A stretch of DNA of 64,000 nt, taken from the NCBI RefSeq assembly GCF_039908635.1, contig NZ_CP150918.1, positions 744,001-808,000 of the forward strand, in the 5' to 3' direction. Below the pieces are notes generated by a model. The model was not told the DNA's origin, searched no databases, and saw only the letters and a program-made list of their open reading frames with translations. Below, piece by piece: positions 8,837 to 16,797 of the stretch. The number at the start of each line of letters is the position of its first letter. Position 1 is the first letter of the stretch. The position numbers and the translations under genes were made by a program. The stretch comes from Pseudomonas purpurea. GTDB taxonomy: Bacteria; Pseudomonadota; Gammaproteobacteria; Pseudomonadales; Pseudomonadaceae.

Positions 8837-10542
8837 TGGCCCGTCCAGTTCCGGCAATTGTCATTCTCGGCAATGGCAGCCTCGCCACCGCCCGCAAGAT
8901 TCAACAGCGCTATCCGGCGGCATTGATTTACGGTCTGGCCGAGCGGGTCGACGGTGCAGATCGTACTTACCACGAGTTTGGCGCGACACTGCGTGAACTC
9001 TATCGTCAGGACGCGCCGATCATCGCGTTGTGCGCGGCCGGGATCGTCATTCGCACGCTGGCGCCGATGTTGCTGGAGAAGGGCGTCGAGCCGCCGGTGT
9101 TGGCCGTTGCCGAGGATGGCAGCGCCGTGGTGCCGCTGCTCGGCGGCCTGGGCGGGGTGAACGTGCTGGCGCGGGAAATCGCTGCCGGTCTGGGTGTGTC
9201 ACCCGCCATTACCACCAGCGGTGAACTGCGCTTCGGCACCTGCCTGCTCAACCCTCCGAGCGGTTACGCCTTGGGCGATCTGGAGTTGGGCAAGCGCTTT
9301 GTTTCGGATTTGCTTGCCGGCGAATCGGTGCGTATCGAAGGCCCGGCCCCGTGGCTGGCCGAGGCGCAGTTGCCGGAAGATCAGCAGGCGCGATTGGCGA
9401 TCCATGTCGGTCATGCCGAACGTCAGCCGAGTGCCAATGAGCTGCTGATTTATCCACGCAGCGTGTTGGTGGCGGTGAAGGCCGGGACACCTGATCTGGC
9501 CGTTACCATTCGCACGGCCCTGCATGAGGCGAATGTTGCGCTGCAATCACTGGCCTGTTTGTTGGCGGGTGAAAACGACATGGCCAACCCGGCACTGCGC
9601 GACGCGGCATTGGCGTTGGGTGTGCCGCTGCGATTCTGCGCCGGGCCCGGCAGTGCACATGAGTTGGCCCGCAACGCCGTGCCGGTGTTGCTGACCTCGA
9701 TTGAGGTCAATGCTGACATGGCCATCGTGGTCGCTGCCGAGCCTGTCGATCCGCTGCTGATCGGCCGTCCTCGCGGTCGACTGGCGGTGATTGGCCTGGG
9801 CCCGGGCGCGGCCGAGCTGATGGTGCCGGCGGTCAAGGCCGAACTGGCCCGGGCCAATGACGTGCTGGGGTATGAAACCTACGTGCGCATGGCTGGACCA
9901 TTTCGCGACGATCAGGTCATGCACTGCACCGACAACCGTGAAGAAATGCAGCGTGCCCGCCACGCATTTGAGCTGGCGGCTCAGGGGCGCTCGGTGGTGG
10001 TCGTATCGTCCGGTGACCCCGGCGTGTTCGCCATGGCCGCTGCGGTGCTGGAAGCGTTGCACGAATCCAGCGATGCGAGCTGGCACAGCGTCGACCTGGA
10101 AATCCTGCCGGGGGTGTCCGCGTCATTGGCCACCGCCGCGCAAGCGGGGGCACCGTTGGGTCATGATTTCTGCGTGCTGTCGCTGTCGGACAACCTCAAG
10201 CCCTGGACGATCATCGAGAAACGTCTGGACCTGGCGGCGCAAGCGGATCTGGCCCTGGCCTTCTACAACCCCATCTCGCGTTCGCGGCCATGGCAGTTGG
10301 GCCGTGCGCTGGAGATCGTTGCGCAACATCGCACGCCGCAAACGCCTGTGGTGCTGGGGCGCGACATCGGTCGTCCGGGCCAGACATTGCGCGTCACCAC
10401 GTTGGGGCAACTGACCCCGGACCAGGTGGACATGCGCACCATGGTACTGATCGGTTCGTCCACCACCTGCGTATTTCCACGTGCCGAGGGCGGTGAGTGG
10501 GTGTATACGCCGCGTTGGTATGGTGAGAAACCCGCTACTTGA
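8836..10542 (+). CDS. cobJ: CbiG/CobE domain fused to precorrin-3B C17-methyltransferase
   Basis: 568 residues from ATG 8836-8838; a GTG 12 bp earlier is possible but lies inside cobI. The N-terminal part (about 1-300) is CbiG/CobE-like: LCAAGIVIRTLAPML, AVVPLLGGLGGVNVLAREIA, then SVLVAVKAGTPDLAVTIRTA. The C-terminal part (about 310-550) is a tetrapyrrole methylase with AVIGLGPGAAELM, VSSGDPGVFAMAAAVLE, EILPGVSASLATAAQAGAPL and DFCVLSLSDNLKPW, typical of CobJ/CbiH, the ring-contraction step. Roughly 250-270 residues would be expected for CobJ alone, so this is a two-domain fusion. It is the last gene of the rightward cob operon and a terminator follows. Confidence 0.94.
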   Translation: MARPVPAIVILGNGSLATARKIQQRYPAALIYGLAERVDGADRTYHEFGATLRELYRQDAPIIALCAAGIVIRTLAPMLLEKGVEPPVLAVAEDGSAVVPLLGGLGGVNVLAREIAAGLGVSPAITTSGELRFGTCLLNPPSGYALGDLELGKRFVSDLLAGESVRIEGPAPWLAEAQLPEDQQARLAIHVGHAERQPSANELLIYPRSVLVAVKAGTPDLAVTIRTALHEANVALQSLACLLAGENDMANPALRDAALALGVPLRFCAGPGSAHELARNAVPVLLTSIEVNADMAIVVAAEPVDPLLIGRPRGRLAVIGLGPGAAELMVPAVKAELARANDVLGYETYVRMAGPFRDDQVMHCTDNREEMQRARHAFELAAQGRSVVVVSSGDPGVFAMAAAVLEALHESSDASWHSVDLEILPGVSASLATAAQAGAPLGHDFCVLSLSDNLKPWTIIEKRLDLAAQADLALAFYNPISRSRPWQLGRALEIVAQHRTPQTPVVLGRDIGRPGQTLRVTTLGQLTPDQVDMRTMVLIGSSTTCVFPRAEGGEWVYTPRWYGEKPAT

Positions 10543-10547
10543 GTGAT

Positions 10548-10571
10548 AACGCCCCCTCGGGGGCGTTTTTG
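10548..10571 (+). terminator. Rho-independent terminator of the cobGHIJ operon
   Basis: Near-perfect GC-rich stem AACGCCCC / GGGGCGTT with a short loop, followed by a run of five T, 5 bp after the cobJ stop codon. Confidence 0.9.
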
Positions 10572-10598
10572 CTTGAGCCCTCTCGAATGTAAATTGAT

Positions 10599-10636
10599 AC
10601 CCTTCCACATATTTTTGATGTGTGAAGGGTTTTTTA
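10599..10636 (+). terminator. Second hairpin terminator downstream of cobJ
   Basis: ACCCTTC-CACAT (10599-10610) pairs with ATGTG-T-GAAGGGT (10618-10630), with one bulged base and a 7-nt loop, followed by six T. It is on the same strand as cobJ and shields the minus-strand gene at 10721 from read-through. Nothing else was recognised between here and 10720. Confidence 0.75.
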
Positions 10637-10720
10637 CGTAGTGAATGTAGATGTCGAGTAATAAATCCGTTGACTGACTTGAGTAATAACGTTTTTTGGT
10701 CGCTCATCTAGCGTGGTGTT

Positions 10721-11371
10721 TTATTGCGTCATCTTCCTCAAGGCAAATCGTTTCATGACTTGTTCGCGGAGTTTAGTCTCCATGAGCTCCCTTTTCGTGT
10801 CGAGTACGTCTCTGTCTAATTTAAGAAAGGCACTCTGCTGAACAAGCGTTGCTGATTGTTTCTCCCAGGCCCAAAATAAAAAGCTGCTCTTTTCGGTGTT
10901 GGCAACCAGCTCAAGATTAAAGACTGCCATGTGAAGGTTTCCACGTGAGTCGTAACGGGATGGGGCCACTTGAAAGCGATGCCCTTTATGGCTTTCTTCA
11001 TCCAGTGAAAGTATCGCGGGTTTGTTGGGCTTCAAGGCGTCGAGAGTGTCAATCATGGCGTTCCCTTGCCGAGAATCGTTCATGGTTTGCGCACTCCGCA
11101 CCAGAAAATCGGCAATACTCCCCGAAATATCAGAGCGTGTACGTGTCGTGATGGCCCCTTCATGAAGCGACCAGCCAAGAAACATCAGCGTGCGAACATA
11201 TTCGTCCAGCCAGTGTTGTGAGTTGGTAAAGCGATTATGAACGAGGTCGGCTGACCTTGTTGCGATCCGTGTGCAGTTCGTTAAATCATCAAAGTCTTGC
11301 AGGGACAGTCCGTCGATACATGAAATAAGATTGTGGCCCGTCACCAGCCCGTGCGGTGTTTTATTGTTCAT
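10721..11371 (-). CDS. Hypothetical protein, unknown family
   Basis: 216 residues, not recognised. A good ribosome binding site (AGGAATAACTC) precedes ATG 11369-11371, and the frame is free of stops, so it is very likely a real gene. No signal peptide or membrane segment is visible; the sequence looks soluble and mostly helical, with a charged C-terminal helix (DTKRELMETKLREQVMKRFALRKM). A hydrophobic aromatic stretch SSFLFWAWEKQSA lies near residue 165. Base composition is clearly more AT-rich than in the flanking cob and retS regions. It is divergent from the unknown gene at 11657. A 7-7-7 inverted repeat 35-55 bp upstream of its start may be an operator. Confidence 0.6.
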   Translation of the reverse strand: MNNKTPHGLVTGHNLISCIDGLSLQDFDDLTNCTRIATRSADLVHNRFTNSQHWLDEYVRTLMFLGWSLHEGAITTRTRSDISGSIADFLVRSAQTMNDSRQGNAMIDTLDALKPNKPAILSLDEESHKGHRFQVAPSRYDSRGNLHMAVFNLELVANTEKSSFLFWAWEKQSATLVQQSAFLKLDRDVLDTKRELMETKLREQVMKRFALRKMTQ

Positions 11372-11405
11372 GAGTTATTCCTGATGAAGGTGGATAAGTG
11401 ATTTT

Positions 11406-11426
11406 CTTTGCAAGAATACTGCAAAG
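11406..11426. promoter_or_regulatory. Inverted repeat, possible operator in the divergent region
   Basis: CTTTGCA (11406-11412) and TGCAAAG (11420-11426) form a perfect inverted repeat around a 7-bp spacer. It sits in the 285-bp AT-rich divergent region 11372-11656 between two unknown genes. The size and symmetry fit a binding site for a dimeric regulator. No other feature was recognised in this region. Confidence 0.4.
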
Positions 11427-11656
11427 TTTATGTGTGGCCTGTGCAGGTTACAGTGGCAGACGTGTGCGTTGAATGAAGTGCTGTCATGAAAATTATTCTT
11501 TATGTGTTTCTTGCTTTAGTTTGAGTGGTCTGTGGGGCAGGGTTGTCGTTGTACATATGATGTATTCAATAGGAATTGTTTGCTGGGATGCCATGCGTTA
11601 GATTCACGGTGTGCCCAATGAGGGGTGCAAGTGAATTGACAAATGGAGCGTTAAAT

Positions 11657-12481
11657 ATGGATGTTATGGAAAGCACTGTTGGCGTGGAAGAAAGTGCCGC
11701 TTTAGTAAAGGCGCGAATTAGTAAGCGCCAATTATTGCAGCCTGCTGTTTCTCGTGTAAGGGCATTTGCGGCAACAGACACTTCTAGCCCAACCAAAGAA
11801 TTGGATGCAGTGGTGTTGGGCAATACGCTCGTGGGCTATGGTGCTAATATTTCACTTGAGAACATGGCGATTATCGAAAATCTCATTAAGTTTTCGAAAC
11901 TGGAGGCGAGCTACGAAGTTCCAGGTGATGACCCTGAAGCGTGGTATCTCGCATTCCTGAAGTGCATGGATGATGCTGGCTGTTTTGTCGCGGATTCCGG
12001 TTATACCTCCTATCAGAAGAGCTCTCATCAGTTGACAATGGATAACATTGTTACCGATATCGTTAAGGCCGGTGTCAATGCCGCGAAAGCGGCGATTCCT
12101 GGTGCTGCGATTCTCGGTGCGATTGCTGACTCGACATTGGATGCCCTGAAGGCGAAGCCTGAAGCGATCAATTTGTATAGCTCTGAAGTTATCAATAGCA
12201 AAGGCGTCAGGCTCGCGGTAATGCCATGCGACCAACTGGCGAACGGTATTATTTTAACTTCGCTAGTGTCGATTGATAGCGTCGATGGCAACAGAAAAAA
12301 GGCGCCTGTCTTTTTTGACTGGAAAACTTCTGGTGTCGATATTTTTCGCGGAAGTTCTTTCATCACCTTTAATCCACTTCGTTACGCGGAGCTAAAGGGT
12401 GATCTGGAAGAGTACCTTGGACAGCATTTTAAGGCGGCGCTTAGCAATAGGTTTCAGCGGCGCAAGAACGCAGTTAAGTAA
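11657..12481 (+). CDS. Hypothetical protein with a central amphipathic/hydrophobic segment
   Basis: 274 residues from ATG 11657-11659, chosen because GGAG lies 8 bp upstream; the frame is open to 11576 but without a comparable ribosome binding site. Not recognised. The N-terminal third is polar (VEESAALVKARISKRQLLQP). Around residues 145-175 there is an Ala/Gly/Ile-rich stretch (VKAGVNAAKAAIPGAAILGA) that could insert into or lie along a membrane. The C-terminal third is beta-like (SGVDIFRGSSFITFNPLRY). There is no export signal. It is AT-richer than the core genome here. An intrinsic terminator follows directly. A secreted effector or pore-like function is only a guess from the hydrophobic segment. 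Confidence 0.6.
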   Translation: MDVMESTVGVEESAALVKARISKRQLLQPAVSRVRAFAATDTSSPTKELDAVVLGNTLVGYGANISLENMAIIENLIKFSKLEASYEVPGDDPEAWYLAFLKCMDDAGCFVADSGYTSYQKSSHQLTMDNIVTDIVKAGVNAAKAAIPGAAILGAIADSTLDALKAKPEAINLYSSEVINSKGVRLAVMPCDQLANGIILTSLVSIDSVDGNRKKAPVFFDWKTSGVDIFRGSSFITFNPLRYAELKGDLEEYLGQHFKAALSNRFQRRKNAVK

Positions 12482-12488
12482 GTAAGTC

Positions 12489-12521
12489 AGGCCGGTGATG
12501 CAATGTCGCTGGCCTCTTTTT
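12489..12521 (+). terminator. Intrinsic terminator between two unknown genes
   Basis: AGGCCGGTGA (12489-12498) pairs with TCGCTGGCCT (12506-12515) over 10 bp including two G-U pairs, with a 7-nt loop, followed by CTTTTT. It lies 8 bp after the stop of the gene at 11657. An ATG at 12503 falls inside this structure and is therefore an unlikely start for the next gene. Confidence 0.75.
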
Positions 12522-12532
12522 GGAGTGCGGAA

Positions 12533-13216
12533 ATGGGGTATTCGGTTTATATATGCGCCGGCAGCGTCTTGGTCGTATCACAAGATTTGTTGCCTGCCAG
12601 GCAACAAGATGTTCTTGATACTGTTTTATTTGCTCAACTTGCAGCTGACGAAGATTTCCCTGGCGGTTGTAATGACTCGCAGTGGTTTGATGTTTTTACG
12701 AGTACCTTATCCGCTTGTGGTTGGGCTTTTTACGCCCAGAAAGAAACAGATGAGCACTTTTTGACGTCTGATGACGCGACATTTTCGGTGAGAGATGCAC
12801 TTGCCGTATCCGCTAATCGTAATTGTTCCGACGACCAGGTGGCGGTGCTCTCGGCAGCATTGGATAAAGCAGTGGCGTTGCCTCCCGATTCGGACGTGGC
12901 GCAAGTCTTTCGCGAGCACAGCCTATTGGGCGATGGCGCAGAGATGACGCGGATAAGAGTGATGGGAGGCATTGTGGAGGCGAATGGATTTTTAAGTATG
13001 ACGTCCGTGTCTTTTGATACTCACGTAATGCTCGGCAAACATTTCGTTGAGAATGAGATTACGCTGAATCAAGTCGATGGCGCCCTAAGCAGCCGATTTT
13101 TTTTGGCTCGTTTTAATCACGATGAATTTAACGACTACAGGGAAGACACTGTGGAGTGGTTAGGGGCACAGCGTGGTACTCAATGCGTTGAGATCGGAGT
13201 CTTGTCAATTGAATAG
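12533..13216 (+). CDS. Hypothetical protein, unknown family
   Basis: 227 residues from ATG 12533-12535, preceded by GGAG at a 7-bp distance; the earlier in-frame ATG at 12503 lies within a terminator stem and lacks a ribosome binding site. Not recognised. The protein is acidic and looks soluble: GYSVYICAGSVLVVSQDLL at the start, a Cys-containing middle, and an acidic C-terminal part (NHDEFNDYREDTVEWLGAQ). It follows the unknown gene at 11657 on the same strand, but a terminator separates them, so it may be partly uncoupled. By position it could be a partner or immunity-type protein of that gene; there is no sequence proof for this. Confidence 0.57.
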   Translation: MGYSVYICAGSVLVVSQDLLPARQQDVLDTVLFAQLAADEDFPGGCNDSQWFDVFTSTLSACGWAFYAQKETDEHFLTSDDATFSVRDALAVSANRNCSDDQVAVLSAALDKAVALPPDSDVAQVFREHSLLGDGAEMTRIRVMGGIVEANGFLSMTSVSFDTHVMLGKHFVENEITLNQVDGALSSRFFLARFNHDEFNDYREDTVEWLGAQRGTQCVEIGVLSIE

Positions 13217-13226
13217 AGAAAACCAG

Positions 13227-13252
13227 GGCCGAGGGCTTTAAATCCTTCGGCC
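13227..13252. terminator. Bidirectional terminator hairpin
   Basis: GGCCGAGG (13227-13234) pairs with CCTTCGGCC (13244-13252) between two convergent genes (the unknown gene ending at 13216 and marC ending at 13261). It has flanking AAAA on the left and TTGT on the right and can act for both strands. Confidence 0.7.
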
Positions 13253-13260
13253 TTGTGTAT

Positions 13261-13857
13261 TCAGGGCACCAGGTAGCCCTTCACGCCGGTAAAGATGATT
13301 TGAGCCGCCAATGCGCACACAAACAACCCCATCAATCGGCTGACAATCTGCAAGCCCTGATCACCCAGAATCCGTTCGATGCGGTTGGACAGATAAAGCA
13401 CCACACCCACCGTGAAGCTGGCCAGGGCGATGCTGAGGATGGCGGTCAGTTTGTCGTCCCAGTGTGGCTGGCTCACGCCCATGACTAGCAGGGCGCCAAT
13501 GGTGCCGGGGCCGACGGTCAGCGGGATGGTCAGCGGAACAATGGTCACGTCCTGCTGCACATTATCGGTCTGGACCGCCGATTTGCCCTGCGCCATACCC
13601 AATGCCGAGATGAACAGCACGCTGCCGGCACCGATGCGGAAAGCGTCCACCGTGATGCCGAACACACTGAATATCACCCGCCCGAACAGATACAGCAAAA
13701 CGCTCGAAACCAGGGTGGCGAGGGCGACTTTCCAGGCCAGGCGTCGCCGCTCTTTGCCTGAGTAGCCACGGGTCAGGCTGATGAAGCAGGAGAGCACGAA
13801 GAACGGGCTGTAGAGCACCAGCATCTTCAGGTAAACACTGAACAACACGTGGAGCAT
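13261..13857 (-). CDS. MarC family integral membrane protein
   Basis: 198 residues with six hydrophobic segments, the typical size and layout of MarC/YchE proteins. Recognisable blocks are FFVLSCFISLTRGYS near the start, FRIGAGSVLFISALGMAQG, then VPLTIPLTVGPGTIGALLVMG with the conserved P-L-x-x-P-x-x-x-G-P-G signature, and a C-terminal ILGDQGLQIVSRLMGLFVCA. The family was once linked to multiple antibiotic resistance, but that link has not held up and the transported substrate is unknown. It is transcribed alone, towards the bidirectional hairpin at 13227. Confidence 0.9.
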   Translation of the reverse strand: MLHVLFSVYLKMLVLYSPFFVLSCFISLTRGYSGKERRRLAWKVALATLVSSVLLYLFGRVIFSVFGITVDAFRIGAGSVLFISALGMAQGKSAVQTDNVQQDVTIVPLTIPLTVGPGTIGALLVMGVSQPHWDDKLTAILSIALASFTVGVVLYLSNRIERILGDQGLQIVSRLMGLFVCALAAQIIFTGVKGYLVP

Positions 13858-13920
13858 GGCGCAAGCTCACTGACGGAGGAAGTCGACGGGAGTCTATCAG
13901 GCGGTGTGCAGTCTGTCGGC

Positions 13921-16698
13921 TCAGCTGGTGTGAGCCGTCACCCGATTCTGTTGATCGCGCTGGGCGACCCAATGCTCGATCAGTTCGCGCAGTTGCGAGA
14001 GTTCGACCGGTTTGGCCATGTGACCGTCCATCCCCGCCTGGCGAGCACGCTCCTTGTGTTCGGCAAGGATGTGGGCAGTCAACGCCACCACCGGCGTGCG
14101 TATCCGCTGGTTACCGACTTCCCAGGCGCGCAGTTGCTGGGTCGCGGAGAAACCGTCGAGGATCGGCATTTCGCAGTCCATCAATACCAGGTCGTAATGC
14201 TGGGCTTTCATGGCGCGTAGCGCTTCCTCGCCGTTGCTGGCGGTGTCCGGTTGCAGGTTGAGCTTGCCGAGCATGCCGCGAATCACTTTGGTCGAGATGC
14301 TGTTGTCTTCGGCCACCAGAATACGGAAGTCGCTTGGCACCTTGACAGGGGGCGGGGCACCCGGCGGCAGTTGAGAGGAGATGGCAAGGCCTTTACTGCG
14401 CTGGTTCAGTTCGTCCGCGAGGGTGGTCTTGAGGGTATAGCCGGCCACCGGTTTGGCCAGGATGCGTTTGATCCCGCAGTTGCGCGCGATGATCTTGCTC
14501 GGCGCGTTGCTGATACCCGTGAGCATGATCAGCAGGATGTCGTGGTTCAGGCTTGGGTCTTCCTTGATCTTGGCCGCCAGTTGCATGCCGGTCATACCGG
14601 GCATGTTCTGGTCGAGCAGGACTACGTCGAAGTAGTCGCGCAAGTGTGCCTTGGTCCGCAACAGGGCCAACGCCTCTTTGCCGGACGGTACGGCACTGAC
14701 ATTCAGGCCCCAGGCCGTGCATTGCTGCACCAGGACTTTGCGGCAGGTGTCGTTGTCGTCGACCACCAGGACCCTTGCGCCTTGCAGTGGGCCATCGAGG
14801 TCTGATGTCGGGTGTTCGAGGCGCTCGGGGTCCAGTGGCAGGGTCAGCCACAGCGTGCTGCCCTGGTTGCTGCCACTCTTGATGCCGAATTCGCCGTGCA
14901 TCAGCAGGATCAGTTGGCGGGCAATCACCAGCCCCAGGTTGCCACCCAGGCGTGTGGCCGAGAGGAAGTTCTTGCTGTGCAGCTCGGCATGCAGCAAGGC
15001 CTCGCGCTCGTCGGCTTCCATCGGCAGGCCGCTGTCTTGCACCGCAATGCGCAAACGGGGTTTGGTGCTGCGTTCATCGAGGGCGACGACGATCAGGATT
15101 TCGCCTTCATCGGTCTTCTTCAGGGCGTTTTCCAGCAAGCTCAGCAGTGCCTGGCGCAGGCGTGTCGGGTCACCGCTGATGACCCGCGGAACTTGTGGCT
15201 GGATGAAGCTGATCAGTTCGACGTTCTGCTGTTCGGCTTTTGCGCGGAAGATACTGAGGCAGTCTTCGATCAGGGCGTTGAGGTCGAATTGCACGTCATC
15301 GAGTTCGATCTGCCCAGATTCAAGCTTGGAGATATCGAGGATCTCGTTGATCAGGGTGAGCAGTTCGTTGCCGGCGCTGTGGATCGTCTGCACATAGTCA
15401 CGTTGCTTGACCGACAGCGGCGTGCCGAGCAGCAGTTCGGTCATGCCCAGCACGCCGTTCATCGGGGTGCGGATCTCATGGCTGATTTTTGCCAGGAACT
15501 CAGCCTTGGCATTGATTTCGGCATTGCTCGCGGCCAGGTCGCGACTGACACTGAAGCGGTCTTCGGTGATGCTGCGCTGGCGTTCACCCAGGGCAATGCC
15601 CATCAACAGGCCACTGATGCACATGGTCAGCATCAAGGTGATGATCAGGCCTTGGGGTGCGGTCAGTGTCAGCCCCAGCATCGCGGGCAAGATGATCAGT
15701 GCGCCGATGTTGAACACCACCATGCCCGCGACGAACCACCGGGCCGGGCGGTAACCTTTCTGCCAGTGGTAGATGCCGACAAACATCATGCTCAGGCCGG
15801 AGATCGCGATCAGGGTGTAGGTGATGACGTTCAGCGGCAGCGTGTTGACGAACAGCAGCAACAGGCCGCACAAGGTGGCAAGCACGATGTTGCCCAACAG
15901 CAGCTTGTTCAGCGGATGAGGCCCGAGCGGGGTAAAGAACCGGTAGGCGAACATCAGGCCGCAAGGCGCGGTCAGCAGCAGGAACAGATAGGCGCCCGGG
16001 GTTTGCAGGGCATGCCAGTCCGGCAGCCATGGGCCGGCCAGGTTCAACAACAGCAACAGGCTGAGCGTCAGCAGGCCTTCGCAGGCCGACAGCCACAGGC
16101 TGCTGCGCGAACGGGTGTAGGCATACCGCGTCAGGTTGTGCAGGATCAGCATCAGCATGCAGCCGAACAGCAAACCGTAGATCAGCGTCTGCTTCTGGTC
16201 GGCGGCGCCCACGACAGCGGACTGCAGGGTGATGTAGGGCCGCAACTGGTGATCGGAAACCAGCCGTACATAAACGTCGAGGGTTTTATCGCTTTGGGGC
16301 AGCGGCAGCATGAAGTCGCTGCTGGGCAGCGGCCGCTCGGCCATCGGGTGGTCGGTGCCGGAGCTCAACTGGTCGATGAGTTTGTCGCCATCCAGCACGT
16401 ACAGGTTCAGTCGCGCCAGGTCGGGCGCGAAGATGCGCAGCAGTTGTTCGTGCTTGCCGGGGTTGAGCTTGAAGCGCAGCCACAGTGCGCCGTCCGGCTC
16501 GGCCGCGGAGAGCTGGTCGAGGTCGGTCGGGCTGAATTGGTTGGTGTAACGGGCAGAGCGGATATCGCTCAGTTGCAGGTCGCCCTGTTCGTCGAGCAAT
16601 ACCGCCCAGCCACTGCCTTGCGCGGCGTTAGCCGGAAGCATGCAGAGCAGGGTCAGCAGGCTGACGGTGAGACCTATGGCAATCCTGAGCCAGCGCAC
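13921..16698 (-). CDS. retS: RetS-type hybrid sensor kinase with two receiver domains
   Basis: 925 residues. Order: signal peptide (1-25), periplasmic 7TMR-DISM extracellular domain (about 30-165), seven membrane segments (about 175-375), HisKA with [14 protein letters not shown] (phospho-acceptor H407), a weak HATPase (about 505-620), and receiver domains with D696 ([10 protein letters not shown]) and D841 ([13 protein letters not shown]). From memory the matching residues of P. aeruginosa RetS are H424, D713 and D858; all three are shifted by exactly 17, which supports orthology, as does purD next door. RetS binds and antagonises the sensor GacS and so controls RsmY/RsmZ, T3SS, T6SS and biofilm. 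The ATP-binding boxes are degenerate ([16 protein letters not shown]). Confidence 0.93.
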   Translation of the reverse strand: MRWLRIAIGLTVSLLTLLCMLPANAAQGSGWAVLLDEQGDLQLSDIRSARYTNQFSPTDLDQLSAAEPDGALWLRFKLNPGKHEQLLRIFAPDLARLNLYVLDGDKLIDQLSSGTDHPMAERPLPSSDFMLPLPQSDKTLDVYVRLVSDHQLRPYITLQSAVVGAADQKQTLIYGLLFGCMLMLILHNLTRYAYTRSRSSLWLSACEGLLTLSLLLLLNLAGPWLPDWHALQTPGAYLFLLLTAPCGLMFAYRFFTPLGPHPLNKLLLGNIVLATLCGLLLLFVNTLPLNVITYTLIAISGLSMMFVGIYHWQKGYRPARWFVAGMVVFNIGALIILPAMLGLTLTAPQGLIITLMLTMCISGLLMGIALGERQRSITEDRFSVSRDLAASNAEINAKAEFLAKISHEIRTPMNGVLGMTELLLGTPLSVKQRDYVQTIHSAGNELLTLINEILDISKLESGQIELDDVQFDLNALIEDCLSIFRAKAEQQNVELISFIQPQVPRVISGDPTRLRQALLSLLENALKKTDEGEILIVVALDERSTKPRLRIAVQDSGLPMEADEREALLHAELHSKNFLSATRLGGNLGLVIARQLILLMHGEFGIKSGSNQGSTLWLTLPLDPERLEHPTSDLDGPLQGARVLVVDDNDTCRKVLVQQCTAWGLNVSAVPSGKEALALLRTKAHLRDYFDVVLLDQNMPGMTGMQLAAKIKEDPSLNHDILLIMLTGISNAPSKIIARNCGIKRILAKPVAGYTLKTTLADELNQRSKGLAISSQLPPGAPPPVKVPSDFRILVAEDNSISTKVIRGMLGKLNLQPDTASNGEEALRAMKAQHYDLVLMDCEMPILDGFSATQQLRAWEVGNQRIRTPVVALTAHILAEHKERARQAGMDGHMAKPVELSQLRELIEHWVAQRDQQNRVTAHTS

Positions 16699-16758
16699 GG
16701 CGAAATCCCTTCGTAGGTTGATGCCAGATTACAACTATGCGCGGCACCGGAATAGTAC

Positions 16759-16781
16759 GGCAAGGGCCGCAGGCCCTTGCC
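16759..16781 (-). terminator. Hairpin downstream of purD
   Basis: Perfect 10-bp stem GGCAAGGGCC / GGCCCTTGCC with a 3-nt loop, 17 bp after the purD stop and 61 bp before the retS start. There is no T-run on the minus strand, so it may only partly reduce read-through from purD into retS. Confidence 0.5.
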
Positions 16782-16797
16782 TAGCCGAATGGATAGC

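Noticed and set aside
14812..16716. 634-codon open frame on the plus strand
   Set aside because: It is antisense to retS, whose protein is fully recognisable; the translation is rich in Gln, His, Gly and Arg, as expected of a high-GC mirror frame.
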